NCBI GenBank assembly: GCA_019120235.1
Contig: DWVN01000005.1
Span: 1 to 7,532 of the forward strand
Reading direction: 5' to 3'
DNA: 7,532 nt
Source of the DNA: Dwaynesavagella gallinarum
GTDB taxonomy: Bacteria > Bacillota > Clostridia > Clostridiales > Clostridiaceae
Of this stretch, positions 1 to 6,639 are shown one piece after another (position 1 is the first letter of the stretch; every line of letters begins with the position of its first letter). The translations under genes and the position numbers were made by a program. Under the pieces are notes generated by a model, which saw nothing but the letters and a program-made list of their open reading frames with translations, had not been told where the DNA came from and made no database searches.

Positions 1-552
1 GCTTTAAAAAATTCATTAAAAAATTTGAATCCTTTAAATCTCAGTAATGGAGATTTTGGTAATGTTGCTCATAAGATAGGTGAATTTCAAGTGCCAGGCG
101 GTAAAAGTGTAAGGTTGCCAATTTATACTCGTAGAAATTCTGAAGGATTAACTATTAATTTTACAAAGGTTGAAGAAGGCGATGAAGAAATTTTAGTTAC
201 AAAATTAGGAAATGGTGGTTATTCAAAGACGTTGTCTGTTCCAGAAATGAAAATTTTTGACAGAGTAAATCATGGTGTTTTACAGTCAGCTATTGATAAG
301 TTGGGTGAGGAGAGAGTTGTTTTTGTTTTAAATGGAGACAGTGGAACTATGGCTGTTGATGTTGGAAATGGTATTTTACGTGACGTATTATCAGTTGGTG
401 GTAGAAATAATACTAAATATTATTTGGGACATCAAATAGATGAAAATTCTCTTTCAATTGATTTAAAAAATAAAGTTAGTGAATTGAAGCAAGAAGTGTT
501 TGCTTACGCGGCACCTGTTGTTTCAAGTATTAAAGCTAAAGTTATTGATTGA
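1..552 (+). CDS. C-terminal part of an exported-family protein (5' end outside window), paralogue of the next gene
   Basis: The reading frame is open from base 1, with no stop and no ribosome binding site before the TTG at 25. I therefore read it as a gene cut by the window edge, with 183 residues visible. I do not recognise a named domain. Residues about 33-178 align with residues about 393-541 of the downstream gene. Shared landmarks are P-[IV]-Y near 40-42, a Gly-rich turn followed by a T-x-x-L/I-x-x-S-like stretch (70-79), N-G at 111-112, G-I-x-R-x-V at 124-129, L-G at 141-142, and Y-x-A-P-V-V-S near the end (169-175). The composition is soluble, charged and beta-rich, with a probable helix at 150-168. 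No membrane segment or cysteine is visible. If the homology extends upstream, the missing part should carry a signal peptide, but this cannot be seen. The 22-nt gap to the next gene suggests co-transcription. Function unknown. Confidence 0.8.
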   Translation, partial: ALKNSLKNLNPLNLSNGDFGNVAHKIGEFQVPGGKSVRLPIYTRRNSEGLTINFTKVEEGDEEILVTKLGNGGYSKTLSVPEMKIFDRVNHGVLQSAIDKLGEERVVFVLNGDSGTMAVDVGNGILRDVLSVGGRNNTKYYLGHQIDENSLSIDLKNKVSELKQEVFAYAAPVVSSIKAKVID

Positions 553-559
553 AATTTAT

Positions 560-577
560 GAGGTTAAGGTATATATG
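560..577 (+). promoter_or_regulatory. Ribosome binding site and ATG that fix the start of the secreted repeat protein
   Basis: GAGGT (560-564) lies 10 nt, and AAGG (566-569) 5 nt, upstream of the ATG at 575. That start puts the lysines and hydrophobic core of the signal peptide at the N-terminus. A second in-frame ATG at 593 would keep the signal peptide but has only an A-run upstream. The site lies in the 22-nt gap after the upstream stop, which favours translation from one shared mRNA. Confidence 0.65.
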
Positions 578-2230
578 AGAAATAAAAAAAATATGAATTT
601 TAAAAAGTCTGCAGTAGTTTCATTATTGTCTGGAGCATCAATATTATTTTTACAAAGTCATGAGTCTAAAGCTATGTTCGGAAAGAAGTCATTGACATCT
701 ATATTTGGTTCTTCATCTAAGACTTCAGGAAAGTCAGGTAGATTAAGTAATATTACTAGCGTTAAGTGGGATTCTCCTACGGAATTAGGTAAAAGGAATA
801 GTTTGTTGAGTAGTTTGGAAAATCAAGTAAGTATTAGTGATAGGAAAATACCTATGCAACCTATTGTTGATTTGTTAAAATATGAACCGGATAAATATAA
901 GAGAGACACTCAAACTGGAGAAAAAATTTATACTCATAGGAGTGAAGGAAATAATTTTAAAGTTAAGGTTAATATGGATGGCAATACAGGTGAAATTGAT
1001 AAAGTTCAAGTAAAAATTAGTGGTAGGAAAATTGATTTTAATAAAACTAGAGGGGATTATATATTTAGTGATGGTAAACATAAAACTAGTACTATAAAAC
1101 CTGGTGCACCGGAGTCATCTGCTGGAGGTGACCCTGCTGTAAGGAAAAAAGTTCCTTTGAAACAATCTTATAAAGTTCAAGAGGATAGTCAAGCATTAAT
1201 AGATTCAGTTCATAAGACCAAAGGGTTGAAGCCCGAAATTTTGTTTAAGGCACTAGATAAATATGATGCTGATGTTCAGGGTGATGGATTGGAACAAGTT
1301 TTCGTATTTACTGGAGAAAAAGGTAATTCAATGCAAGTGTTTTTATCAAATGATAATGAGTTAAAATCTGTTATGGTTCATAATAAAGGTTCTAAGTTAG
1401 AAAAGCGATATGCTGATGTTTATTATAAGAAATCGGCTTCAATTGAAGAAAAAATAAGTCTTAATCCTCAGACAGATAGTCAAGAGTTAATAGATAAAGT
1501 TTTTAAAACTAAGGGTTCAAATAAAAAAATATTACTAGATGCGGTAAGAGATTATAGTGGAGATGTTGAAAATGTTGGAGTTGAAGATGTTTATAGGTTT
1601 ACTGGAGATGGAGAAAATTATTTGTTAATACATGTTGGTGAATCTGGTGAAGTAATAACTATTAGACTTAATAATAATGGTGAAAAAATGGGAAGATCTT
1701 ATACAGGTAATATTATATATGATTTCTATAAAACGGGATATTTTGAAGCAGAAGGAGTTAGAGAAGTAATTGAGAAACCTGTATATAAATATATAAGTGA
1801 TACAGGAGAAGAAAAATTTGCAGTTTTAGAAAAAGATGGAGAGTATCGTAATGTTTTAGAAAAAGGAGGAGGTATGTTTACTTATATTTTATCCAAAGAG
1901 CAAGCATCACTATACAGAAAAATTAAAGTAGAGAATATTGTTGAAGCTAAAAATAGGTGGGGTGAGACTAAAAGAGTTATACTTGAACAAATAGAAGTTA
2001 ATGGTAAACCTCAAACAGTGGCGTATCAACTAGATGATGGTATTTGGAGAGGGGTAACTAAGTCTAAAGCAGGGGTGCTGTGGTTAGGAGAGGTTGTAAA
2101 ATATGAAGATTTAGCATCAGAAGTTGCATCAAAGCTTAGAAAGGCAGCTAAGTTGTATAGTCGATATGGAGCACCAGTTGTAAGTGGTGTTTCAAGTATG
2201 AGTAAGACGTTATCTGGATTGAGTAAATAA
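575..2230 (+). CDS. Large secreted protein with tandem internal repeats, function unknown
   Basis: This encodes 551 residues from the ATG at 575. The N-terminus is a classical Sec signal peptide: basic residues (K4, K5, K10, K11), a hydrophobic core at about 12-27, and a probable signal peptidase I site after S-K-A (31-33). A Ser/Gly/Lys-rich stretch follows (about 38-65). The mature protein has a degenerate repeat unit (about 93-166), a Pro/Gly/Ser linker (171-195), two clear tandem units of about 85 residues (204-286 and 301-387), then a C-terminal domain (about 393-545) shared with the preceding gene. No cysteine, LPxTG, transmembrane anchor, SLH or choline-binding repeat is visible, so release or non-covalent retention is more likely than sortase anchoring. 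The frame can be extended upstream to a TTG at 500, but that would overlap the previous gene by about 53 nt and bury the signal peptide. I recognise no enzyme motif. A surface or host-interacting role is inference only. Confidence 0.88.
   Translation: MRNKKNMNFKKSAVVSLLSGASILFLQSHESKAMFGKKSLTSIFGSSSKTSGKSGRLSNITSVKWDSPTELGKRNSLLSSLENQVSISDRKIPMQPIVDLLKYEPDKYKRDTQTGEKIYTHRSEGNNFKVKVNMDGNTGEIDKVQVKISGRKIDFNKTRGDYIFSDGKHKTSTIKPGAPESSAGGDPAVRKKVPLKQSYKVQEDSQALIDSVHKTKGLKPEILFKALDKYDADVQGDGLEQVFVFTGEKGNSMQVFLSNDNELKSVMVHNKGSKLEKRYADVYYKKSASIEEKISLNPQTDSQELIDKVFKTKGSNKKILLDAVRDYSGDVENVGVEDVYRFTGDGENYLLIHVGESGEVITIRLNNNGEKMGRSYTGNIIYDFYKTGYFEAEGVREVIEKPVYKYISDTGEEKFAVLEKDGEYRNVLEKGGGMFTYILSKEQASLYRKIKVENIVEAKNRWGETKRVILEQIEVNGKPQTVAYQLDDGIWRGVTKSKAGVLWLGEVVKYEDLASEVASKLRKAAKLYSRYGAPVVSGVSSMSKTLSGLSK
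1184..1432 (+). repeat. Coding repeat unit 1 of the secreted protein
   Basis: This encodes residues 204-286. It starts with D-S-Q-A-L-I-D, then K-T-K-G, an amphipathic helix, an F-x-F-T-G-E turn and alternating beta-like residues ending in Y-Y-K-K. It aligns along its whole length with the unit at 1475-1735. At DNA level the starts of the two units are nearly identical (GATAGTCAAG followed by TTAATAGAT), which suggests duplication within the gene. Confidence 0.75.
1475..1735 (+). repeat. Coding repeat unit 2 of the secreted protein
   Basis: This encodes residues 301-387. The landmarks match unit 1 in order: D-S-Q-E-L-I-D, K-T-K-G, helix, D-V-Y-R-F-T-G-D, a beta stretch, N-N-G, and a closing Y-D-F-Y-K. 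A weaker third copy seems to lie upstream at residues 93-166 (bases about 851-1072), sharing the Y-x-x-x-x-E-G-N/G-E-N turn, a strand pair and a closing D-Y-I-F. Confidence 0.75.
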
Positions 2231-2231
2231 A

Positions 2232-2265
2232 AAAGAGACTTTATATAAAGTCTCTTTAATTTTTT
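2232..2265. terminator. Bidirectional intrinsic terminator between convergent genes
   Basis: Bases 2232-2257 are a perfect 26-nt palindrome (half-site AAAGAGACTTTAT). On the plus strand it begins one base after the stop codon of the secreted protein and is followed by AATTTTTT (2258-2265). On the minus strand the same hairpin is followed by a T-rich run from the 2227-2231 side. It therefore serves both the plus-strand gene ending at 2230 and the minus-strand gene ending at 2264. Confidence 0.88.
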
Positions 2266-2671
2266 AGTCATTGCAAGGACAATCTGAACATGGATCATAT
2301 GATGCTTGTGATGTAGGACAGTTTCCTGAGTTGTGCATTGTTAGTTCTGCACCTGCATTTGATTTAGATGCGAGTATTTTGTATTCAGCACCATCATCTG
2401 GACATAAATCAAATTGATAAAATCCTTGACAGTCTGCTGTTGTGTGTGCAATTCCGCAGTAATCATTTCCATTTGTAGATTTAACTAATTTTAGTAAAGC
2501 ATATGGAATTGGGTTTCCAGCAGAATCTCTTACCTGTCCCCAAAGACGAATTGATCTGTATTGGCTAACTGGTATATCAGCTCTTATTTCAGAGTAATTT
2601 CTTGTTATATTATCTGTTAATTTTACATCAATAGAATTACCAAGTACATTTTGAAGATTACTATTTTTCAT
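2264..2671 (-). CDS. Small Cys-rich protein with a carboxypeptidase-regulatory-like (transthyretin-type) domain
   Basis: This encodes 135 residues, with an ATG at 2671 and a strong AAGGAGG 9-10 nt before it. Residues about 40-103 have the pattern of a CarboxypepD_reg-like beta-sandwich: a strand ending in W-G-Q-V, then D-S-A-G-N-P-I-P-Y-A-L-[LV]-K-L-V, a G-x-A-H-T-T-x-D-x-x-G-F-Y-Q-F strand and turn, and a final E-Y-K-I-L strand. Seven cysteines (72, 81, 90, 118, 128, 131, 133) are concentrated in the domain loops and in a C-terminal C-x2-C-x-C cluster. There is no signal peptide and no membrane segment. Such domains are usually structural or binding modules. A short Cys-rich protein without export signal in a probable spore-former could be a spore coat or exosporium component, but that is a guess. 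It points toward the secreted-protein gene and shares its terminator. The promoter was not clearly found. Confidence 0.85.
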   Translation of the reverse strand: MKNSNLQNVLGNSIDVKLTDNITRNYSEIRADIPVSQYRSIRLWGQVRDSAGNPIPYALLKLVKSTNGNDYCGIAHTTADCQGFYQFDLCPDDGAEYKILASKSNAGAELTMHNSGNCPTSQASYDPCSDCPCND

Positions 2672-2680
2672 AGTAAGAAG

Positions 2681-2688
2681 TCCTCCTT
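2681..2688 (-). promoter_or_regulatory. Strong Shine-Dalgarno for the Cys-rich protein
   Basis: The minus strand reads AAGGAGGA here, a near-perfect match to the 16S anti-SD, 9 nt before the ATG at 2671. It is the strongest ribosome site in the window together with that of dapF, and suggests high translation once transcribed. Confidence 0.8.
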
Positions 2689-2806
2689 AAGATCTTAAAC
2701 ATAATTTATTTAAGTTAGTTTTTTATAATTTTTTTAATTTGTTTATAATGCATAATATTCATTTTTTATAATTTGTGATAAAAAATTTTTTTATTTTATA
2801 AAAAAT
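2689..2806. other. AT-rich spacer between nadE and the Cys-rich gene
   Basis: This is almost pure A/T. On the minus strand there are several possible -10 boxes (for example TATAAA within CATTATAAAC at about 2742-2751), but no convincing TTGACA-like -35 at 16-18 nt. I could not fit a SigE, SigK or SigG consensus convincingly. Since nadE ends in a terminator at 2807-2835, a promoter for the Cys-rich gene should lie here. No ORF or structured RNA was seen. Confidence 0.4.
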
Positions 2807-2835
2807 AAAAAGTTATACTTAAAGCATAACTTTTT
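2795..2835 (-). terminator. Intrinsic terminator of nadE
   Basis: Read on the minus strand, the arms are 2826-2835 and 2807-2816 (AAAAAGTTAT with its exact complement on the other side). They form a 10-bp stem with a 9-nt loop, followed by TTTTTATTTTTTATA-like sequence. The first arm overlaps the nadE stop codon at 2834-2836. It separates nadE from the downstream Cys-rich gene. Confidence 0.8.
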
Positions 2836-4735
2836 AAATAAATGAATTGTATGAAGAGTCTGAACTCATTTTTAAATCTCCTCTTGGAGATAAGGAAATT
2901 TCTGTAATTTTAGGGCCGTCTGGCATTGATGATCTTTTAAATTGGTTTTGAAAAAACTTCTTAATAAATACATTTAGAGAAGCTTCTATAAGTTTTTCAT
3001 TATAAATTCCATTGAAACCATTAAGAGCTAAAAATTTAATTTTTTCAAAAGATAGGTTATTTTTCATGAAATGGTAAAGAAAGAAGTCATGTAGTTCATA
3101 GGGACCTATTATTTTTTCTGTTTTTTGAAGTATATTATTGTTTTCATCAGTTGGAAGAAGCTCAGGAGATATTGGAGTATTTATTATATCAATTAATATA
3201 TTTTGAACAACTGTAGATTCATTATAATTTTCATAGTAATGTTTTAAAAGATGTTTAATCAGTGTTTTTGGTATGGAACAATTTATATTGTACATACTCA
3301 TGTGGTCGCCATTATAAGTTGAGAATCCTAAAGCTATTTCTGATAAATCTCCAGTACCAATTAAAAGTGCATTTTCTTTATTAGCAAGATCCATAAGTAT
3401 TTGAGTTCTTTCACGGGCTTGTGAATTTTCGTATGTTGTATCAAATAAATTTTCATCTTGATCTATATCTAGAAAATGTTGTTTTATTGCTTTTGTAATG
3501 TCTATTGATTTTAAAGTTACATTTAACTCATTACAAAGATTTATTGCATTATTTTTTGTTCTTGAAGATGTTCCAAGACCTGGCATAGTTATAGCTAATA
3601 TGTTTTTACTTTCAATGTTCATAATTTTAAATGCATTATGGCATGAAATTAGTGCAAGAGTTGAATCAAGTCCTCCACTTATACCTAAAATTATTTTATC
3701 TTGTTTTATGTGATTTAATCTTTTTCTTAGAGAAGCAGCCTGCATTAAAAATATTTCTTCAAATATTTCAAAATTTTTGTTTTCATCTTCATGTAAGAAA
3801 GGAGTTATATTTATTTTTTTGTCAAAAACTCCAAAGTCCATGTTTTCAAAATCCACTTCAATTACTTTCATGTCCCTTTCGTAATATTTAAATGAATCCC
3901 TGAAAGTTATGTTGTTTACTCTGTGAGTGTTTAAAGAATCAATATCTATTAGTCCAGTTATAAGAACATTTTCATCGCTAAATCTATCTGATTCAGAAAT
4001 CATTTTTCCATCTTCATATATACATGCGTAAGAAGAGAAAATTAAATCTGTAGTTGATTCAGTTGAATTTGAATTTGAATAAATATAAGCACAATTTAAT
4101 TTGTCGCTTTGAAATCTAATTAGGTTTTTTCTTGAGTCATGTTTAAAGTTTGTTTCATTAGATGCTGATAGATTACATATTATATTTGCGCCATTTATTG
4201 ATAAGTAAGAACTTTTAGGTATTGGCGCCCACAAATCCTCACATATTTCCACTCCAATTTTAATGTCTTTATAGCTAAATAAAATATCTGTTCCAAAATA
4301 AGTTTCTTCATTTAAAAATTTAACTTTAGTTAATTTAATAAAGCCTTCTGTGAAATACCTTTTTTCATAAAATTCTTGATAATTTGGAAGATAAGTTTTT
4401 GGAGTAATTCCGAGAACTTTTCCTTTATGTATTATAAAAGCTGAATTGAAAAGTGAATTGTTGTACTCAAATATTCCACCTAAAATTATTAAAATATCTT
4501 TTAATTTTGAAAATTCTAAAATATTTTTTATTCCCTCATAACTTTTTTCAAGGGTAGTTCTTTTTAAAAATAAGTCGAAACATGTATAAGAAGCTATAGA
4601 TAATTCAGGAAAAACAACAATTTTAGATTTTTTATTTAAAGCTTCATTTATACATTTTTTTATATTTAAAACGTTAAATTCTATATCGCAAACGTTAGTT
4701 TTTGGGCTCGCAGCACTAACTCTTATAAAATTCAT
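2834..4735 (-). CDS. nadE: Glutamine-dependent NAD+ synthetase
   Basis: This encodes 633 residues. It catalyses the last step of NAD+ synthesis, amidating deamido-NAD+ with ATP and ammonia released from glutamine (EC 6.3.5.1), in the cytosol. The N-terminal nitrilase-type glutaminase domain (about 1-290) has the full triad: E44 in F-P-E-L-S, K113 in P-K-T-Y-L-P-N-Y, and C165 in V-E-I-C-E-D-L-W. The synthetase domain (about 325-633) has the PP-loop S-G-G-L-D-S (353-358), G-T-G-D-L-S-E (460-466), the Y-N-G-D-H segment (474-478), S-P-E-L-L-P-T-D (523-530), and the late K-R-S-S-M-P-D-G-P-K segment (600-609). The length fits the long, roughly 640-680-residue bacterial type rather than the shorter enterobacterial forms. 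The ATG at 4735 has AAGGAG 7 nt upstream. It is transcribed alone, divergent from ung. The gene looks intact. Confidence 0.97.
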   Translation of the reverse strand: MNFIRVSAASPKTNVCDIEFNVLNIKKCINEALNKKSKIVVFPELSIASYTCFDLFLKRTTLEKSYEGIKNILEFSKLKDILIILGGIFEYNNSLFNSAFIIHKGKVLGITPKTYLPNYQEFYEKRYFTEGFIKLTKVKFLNEETYFGTDILFSYKDIKIGVEICEDLWAPIPKSSYLSINGANIICNLSASNETNFKHDSRKNLIRFQSDKLNCAYIYSNSNSTESTTDLIFSSYACIYEDGKMISESDRFSDENVLITGLIDIDSLNTHRVNNITFRDSFKYYERDMKVIEVDFENMDFGVFDKKINITPFLHEDENKNFEIFEEIFLMQAASLRKRLNHIKQDKIILGISGGLDSTLALISCHNAFKIMNIESKNILAITMPGLGTSSRTKNNAINLCNELNVTLKSIDITKAIKQHFLDIDQDENLFDTTYENSQARERTQILMDLANKENALLIGTGDLSEIALGFSTYNGDHMSMYNINCSIPKTLIKHLLKHYYENYNESTVVQNILIDIINTPISPELLPTDENNNILQKTEKIIGPYELHDFFLYHFMKNNLSFEKIKFLALNGFNGIYNEKLIEASLNVFIKKFFQNQFKRSSMPDGPKITEISLSPRGDLKMSSDSSYNSFI

Positions 4736-4747
4736 TTAATTCTCTCC

Positions 4748-4776
4748 TTGTAATTCATAAGTATAGTTTTTATACT
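4748..4776 (+). promoter_or_regulatory. SigA-type promoter of ung
   Basis: TTGTAA (4748-4753) and TATACT (4771-4776) are separated by exactly 17 nt. The -35 box overlaps the complement of the nadE ribosome binding site. Transcription would start near 4783, giving a leader of about 40 nt before the GTG at 4825. Confidence 0.65.
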
Positions 4777-4788
4777 AAATATGTAGAA
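4760..4788 (-). promoter_or_regulatory. Probable nadE promoter -10 region, facing the ung promoter
   Basis: The minus strand reads TATACT at 4765-4760, the same hexamer as the ung -10. At 17 nt upstream (4788-4783) the -35 is poor (TTCTAC). The implied leader is only about 15-20 nt and contains the AAGGAG of nadE. The -10 is credible; the -35 is not. Confidence 0.4.
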
Positions 4789-4824
4789 AAAATTTTTTTA
4801 AAAACATAAATTAGAGGTAAGTTT

Positions 4825-5517
4825 GTGGATTTATTAAAGGAATTTGATATTTTTAATATACATGAAAAATTTAGACAAATTATTTTAGATGAATATAATC
4901 AAAAATATTTTAGAGAAATATTTCAAACTTTAAATGAGGAATATAAGAATTTTAAAATTTTTCCTTCTAAAGATCAGGTATTTAATGCATTTAAATATAA
5001 AGATTTTGATGAAATTAAGGTTGTAATACTTGGACAAGATCCTTATCATGGTGAAAATCAAGCTCATGGTCTTTCTTTTTCTGTTTTGAAAAATTCTAGT
5101 ATTCCCAGTTCTCTTAAAAATATTTTTAAAGAGTTAAAAACAGATATTAACATTAATATCCCTAATCATGGTAATTTAAGTTCATGGGCAAATCAAGGGG
5201 TACTTCTTTTAAATTCTGTTTTAACAGTTAGGAAAAGTTGTGCTAATTCTCATAAATCAATTGGATGGAGTAGGTTTACAGATAAAGTTATAAGTTTACT
5301 TTCTTGTGAAAGAGAAAATTTAGTTTTCATTTTATGGGGTAATTTTGCTATAAAAAAGGAAAATTTAATAGATAAAAATAAACATTTAATTATAAAATCC
5401 TCTCATCCAAGTGGTCTTTCTGCTCATAGAGGATTTTTTTCATCTAAACCTTTTTCAAAAACAGATGAATATTTGAAGAGTAATTCAATAGAGGAAATTA
5501 ATTGGGAAATTGTTTAA
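4825..5517 (+). CDS. ung: Uracil-DNA glycosylase, family 1
   Basis: This encodes 230 residues, the usual length for family-1 UDG. It removes uracil from DNA, starting base-excision repair. The water-activating motif G-Q-D-P-Y-H-G is at 70-76 (D72 catalytic), F84 lies in the H-G-L-S-F-S stretch, the uracil-specificity asparagine is N130 in L-L-L-N-S-V-L-T-V, and the minor-groove loop H-P-S-G-L-S-A-H-R-G-F-F is at 194-205 (H194 catalytic). Two mild departures from the common consensus are S131 where Thr is usual, and G197 where the loop usually reads H-P-S-P. Neither removes a catalytic residue. The start is GTG at 4825, with GAGG 7 nt upstream. It is the first gene of the rightward group, with its own promoter. 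It may read through into alr, since no terminator was seen between them. Confidence 0.96.
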   Translation: MDLLKEFDIFNIHEKFRQIILDEYNQKYFREIFQTLNEEYKNFKIFPSKDQVFNAFKYKDFDEIKVVILGQDPYHGENQAHGLSFSVLKNSSIPSSLKNIFKELKTDININIPNHGNLSSWANQGVLLLNSVLTVRKSCANSHKSIGWSRFTDKVISLLSCERENLVFILWGNFAIKKENLIDKNKHLIIKSSHPSGLSAHRGFFSSKPFSKTDEYLKSNSIEEINWEIV

Positions 5518-5566
5518 AGTATAAAAACTTTACAAGATGATATAACTTTAAAAAATTTTTATTATT

Positions 5567-5586
5567 AGGAGTTATGATTTTAAGTG
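5567..5586 (+). promoter_or_regulatory. Ribosome binding site and GTG start of alr, with an out-of-frame ATG between
   Basis: AGGAG (5567-5571) precedes the GTG at 5584 by 12 nt, longer than usual. An in-frame TAA sits directly before the GTG (5581-5583), so no earlier start is possible. An ATG at 5574, only 2 nt after AGGAG, opens an 11-codon frame that ends at 5609 inside alr. The GTG is preferred because it restores the normal alanine racemase N-terminus. Confidence 0.6.
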
Positions 5587-6639
5587 GAAAATTTATATTT
5601 AAAAGTTAATTTAAGTAAGATTGAGAAAAATATTAGTATAATTAGAAATATTTTGGGGAATAAAAAAATTATAGCAGTTGTAAAAGGCGATGCTTACGGA
5701 CTTGGACTTCAAAAAATTTGTGATTTTTTAGAAGATAAAGTTGATATGTTTGGAGTATCAAACTTAGAAGAAGCAATTAAACTTTACGAAATGGGAATAC
5801 AAAATGAAATCATGATACTGACTCCTATTATAAGTGAGGATTATTTTCAAAATGAATTTATAGAAAAATTTACTATAACTATAGATAATTTTGAAATACT
5901 TTCTTCAATTCCTAAAGATTTAAATATAAATGTTCACATTTATGTTTGTACTGGAATGAATAGAAAAGGAATAAAATTAAAAGAATTACATAATTTTATA
6001 AATTATATAGAAAATGAATATAAAAACATAAATATAAAAGGTATATATACTCATTTACATAATGTGAAAGATGAAGAATACACATTAAATCAAATACATA
6101 ATTTTCATGAAAGCATAAAAGTTTATGAGGATAAATATTTTATACATATTTTAAACTCTGGTGGATTTATAAATGAAAAAATAAGAAATAAAGCTAGTTT
6201 TTCCCATGGTGTAAGAGTTGGAAATTTAATTTATGGATATGATGGATTAAATATTGGAATTGAGCAATCTTTTAGTTATTATGCAAAGGTTTTGGGGTTA
6301 TATGATGTAAAAAAAGGTGAAAATGTTGGATATGGAAACAAGGTTAAACTTAAAAATGATATGAAAATTGGAATACTAGAAATTGGAAATATACAACATT
6401 TTGGATTTTATAGAGAGTATAGAAAAAGTTTTTTATATGATGTTTTAAAATTTGTTTATAGGTATTTTGTTAAAGCTTATGAAATATATAAAGATGATAT
6501 GGGGATAAAAATTATTGGCAGAAGTAACATGAATTTAACACTTATAGATGGGAATAATTTGTGTGTAGGTGATTATGTAAAAATAAATATATCTCCTATA
6601 CTTGGAGATAGTTCTATATATAAAAAATACATATATTAG
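5584..6639 (+). CDS. alr: Alanine racemase, divergent form with a shortened C-terminus
   Basis: This encodes 351 residues. It is a PLP enzyme converting L- to D-alanine for peptidoglycan. The fold-type III barrel is clear: A-V-V-K-G-D-A-Y-G-L-G carries the PLP lysine K34, T-G-M-N-R-K-G carries R127, G-I-Y-T-H-L-H carries H157, N-S-G-G is at 191-194, and V-R-V-G-N-L-I-Y-G carries R211. The second catalytic base is Y250 in N-V-G-Y-G-N. Several normally conserved parts differ. The D of D-T-G-M is C122, G-Y-A-D-G is replaced by a G-N-I-Q-H-F-G stretch (268-274), M-D-Q becomes M-N-L (316-318), and the R-V-P-R ending is replaced by a short Y-K-K-Y-I-Y tail. Typical Alr enzymes have about 370-390 residues. 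It may be a second-class or lineage-specific Alr, and substrate breadth is uncertain. It lies 66 nt after ung with no clear promoter of its own. Confidence 0.9.
   Translation: MENLYLKVNLSKIEKNISIIRNILGNKKIIAVVKGDAYGLGLQKICDFLEDKVDMFGVSNLEEAIKLYEMGIQNEIMILTPIISEDYFQNEFIEKFTITIDNFEILSSIPKDLNINVHIYVCTGMNRKGIKLKELHNFINYIENEYKNINIKGIYTHLHNVKDEEYTLNQIHNFHESIKVYEDKYFIHILNSGGFINEKIRNKASFSHGVRVGNLIYGYDGLNIGIEQSFSYYAKVLGLYDVKKGENVGYGNKVKLKNDMKIGILEIGNIQHFGFYREYRKSFLYDVLKFVYRYFVKAYEIYKDDMGIKIIGRSNMNLTLIDGNNLCVGDYVKINISPILGDSSIYKKYIY

Noticed and set aside
25..27. TTG at 25 as the true start of the first gene
   Set aside because: The same frame is open to base 1, there is no Shine-Dalgarno upstream, and the paralogue is much longer at the N-terminus.
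500..574. In-frame TTG at 500 as the start of the secreted protein
   Set aside because: It would overlap the previous gene by about 53 nt and place 25 extra residues before a well-formed signal peptide. The ATG at 575 has its own ribosome site.
875..1081. Minus-strand open frame of 68 codons inside the secreted-protein gene
   Set aside because: It is Ile/Phe-rich antisense shadow of an AT-rich gene, with no ribosome site and no recognisable features.
2026..2298. Minus-strand open frame of 90 codons across the end of the secreted protein and the terminator
   Set aside because: It runs through the terminator palindrome and overlaps two well-supported genes. No ribosome site.
3498..3891. Two overlapping plus-strand open frames inside nadE
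   Set aside because: They are antisense to the highly conserved synthetase domain and have hydrophobic low-complexity content typical of shadow frames.
5515..5532. Possible terminator between ung and alr
   Set aside because: Only a 6-bp A/T-rich stem (TAAAGT with ACTTTA) and no T-run directly after it. Read-through seems likely.
5529..5563. Possible alr promoter starting with TTTACA at 5529
   Set aside because: No acceptable -10 lies at 16-18 nt. The TATAAC at 5541 is too close and other candidates are too far.
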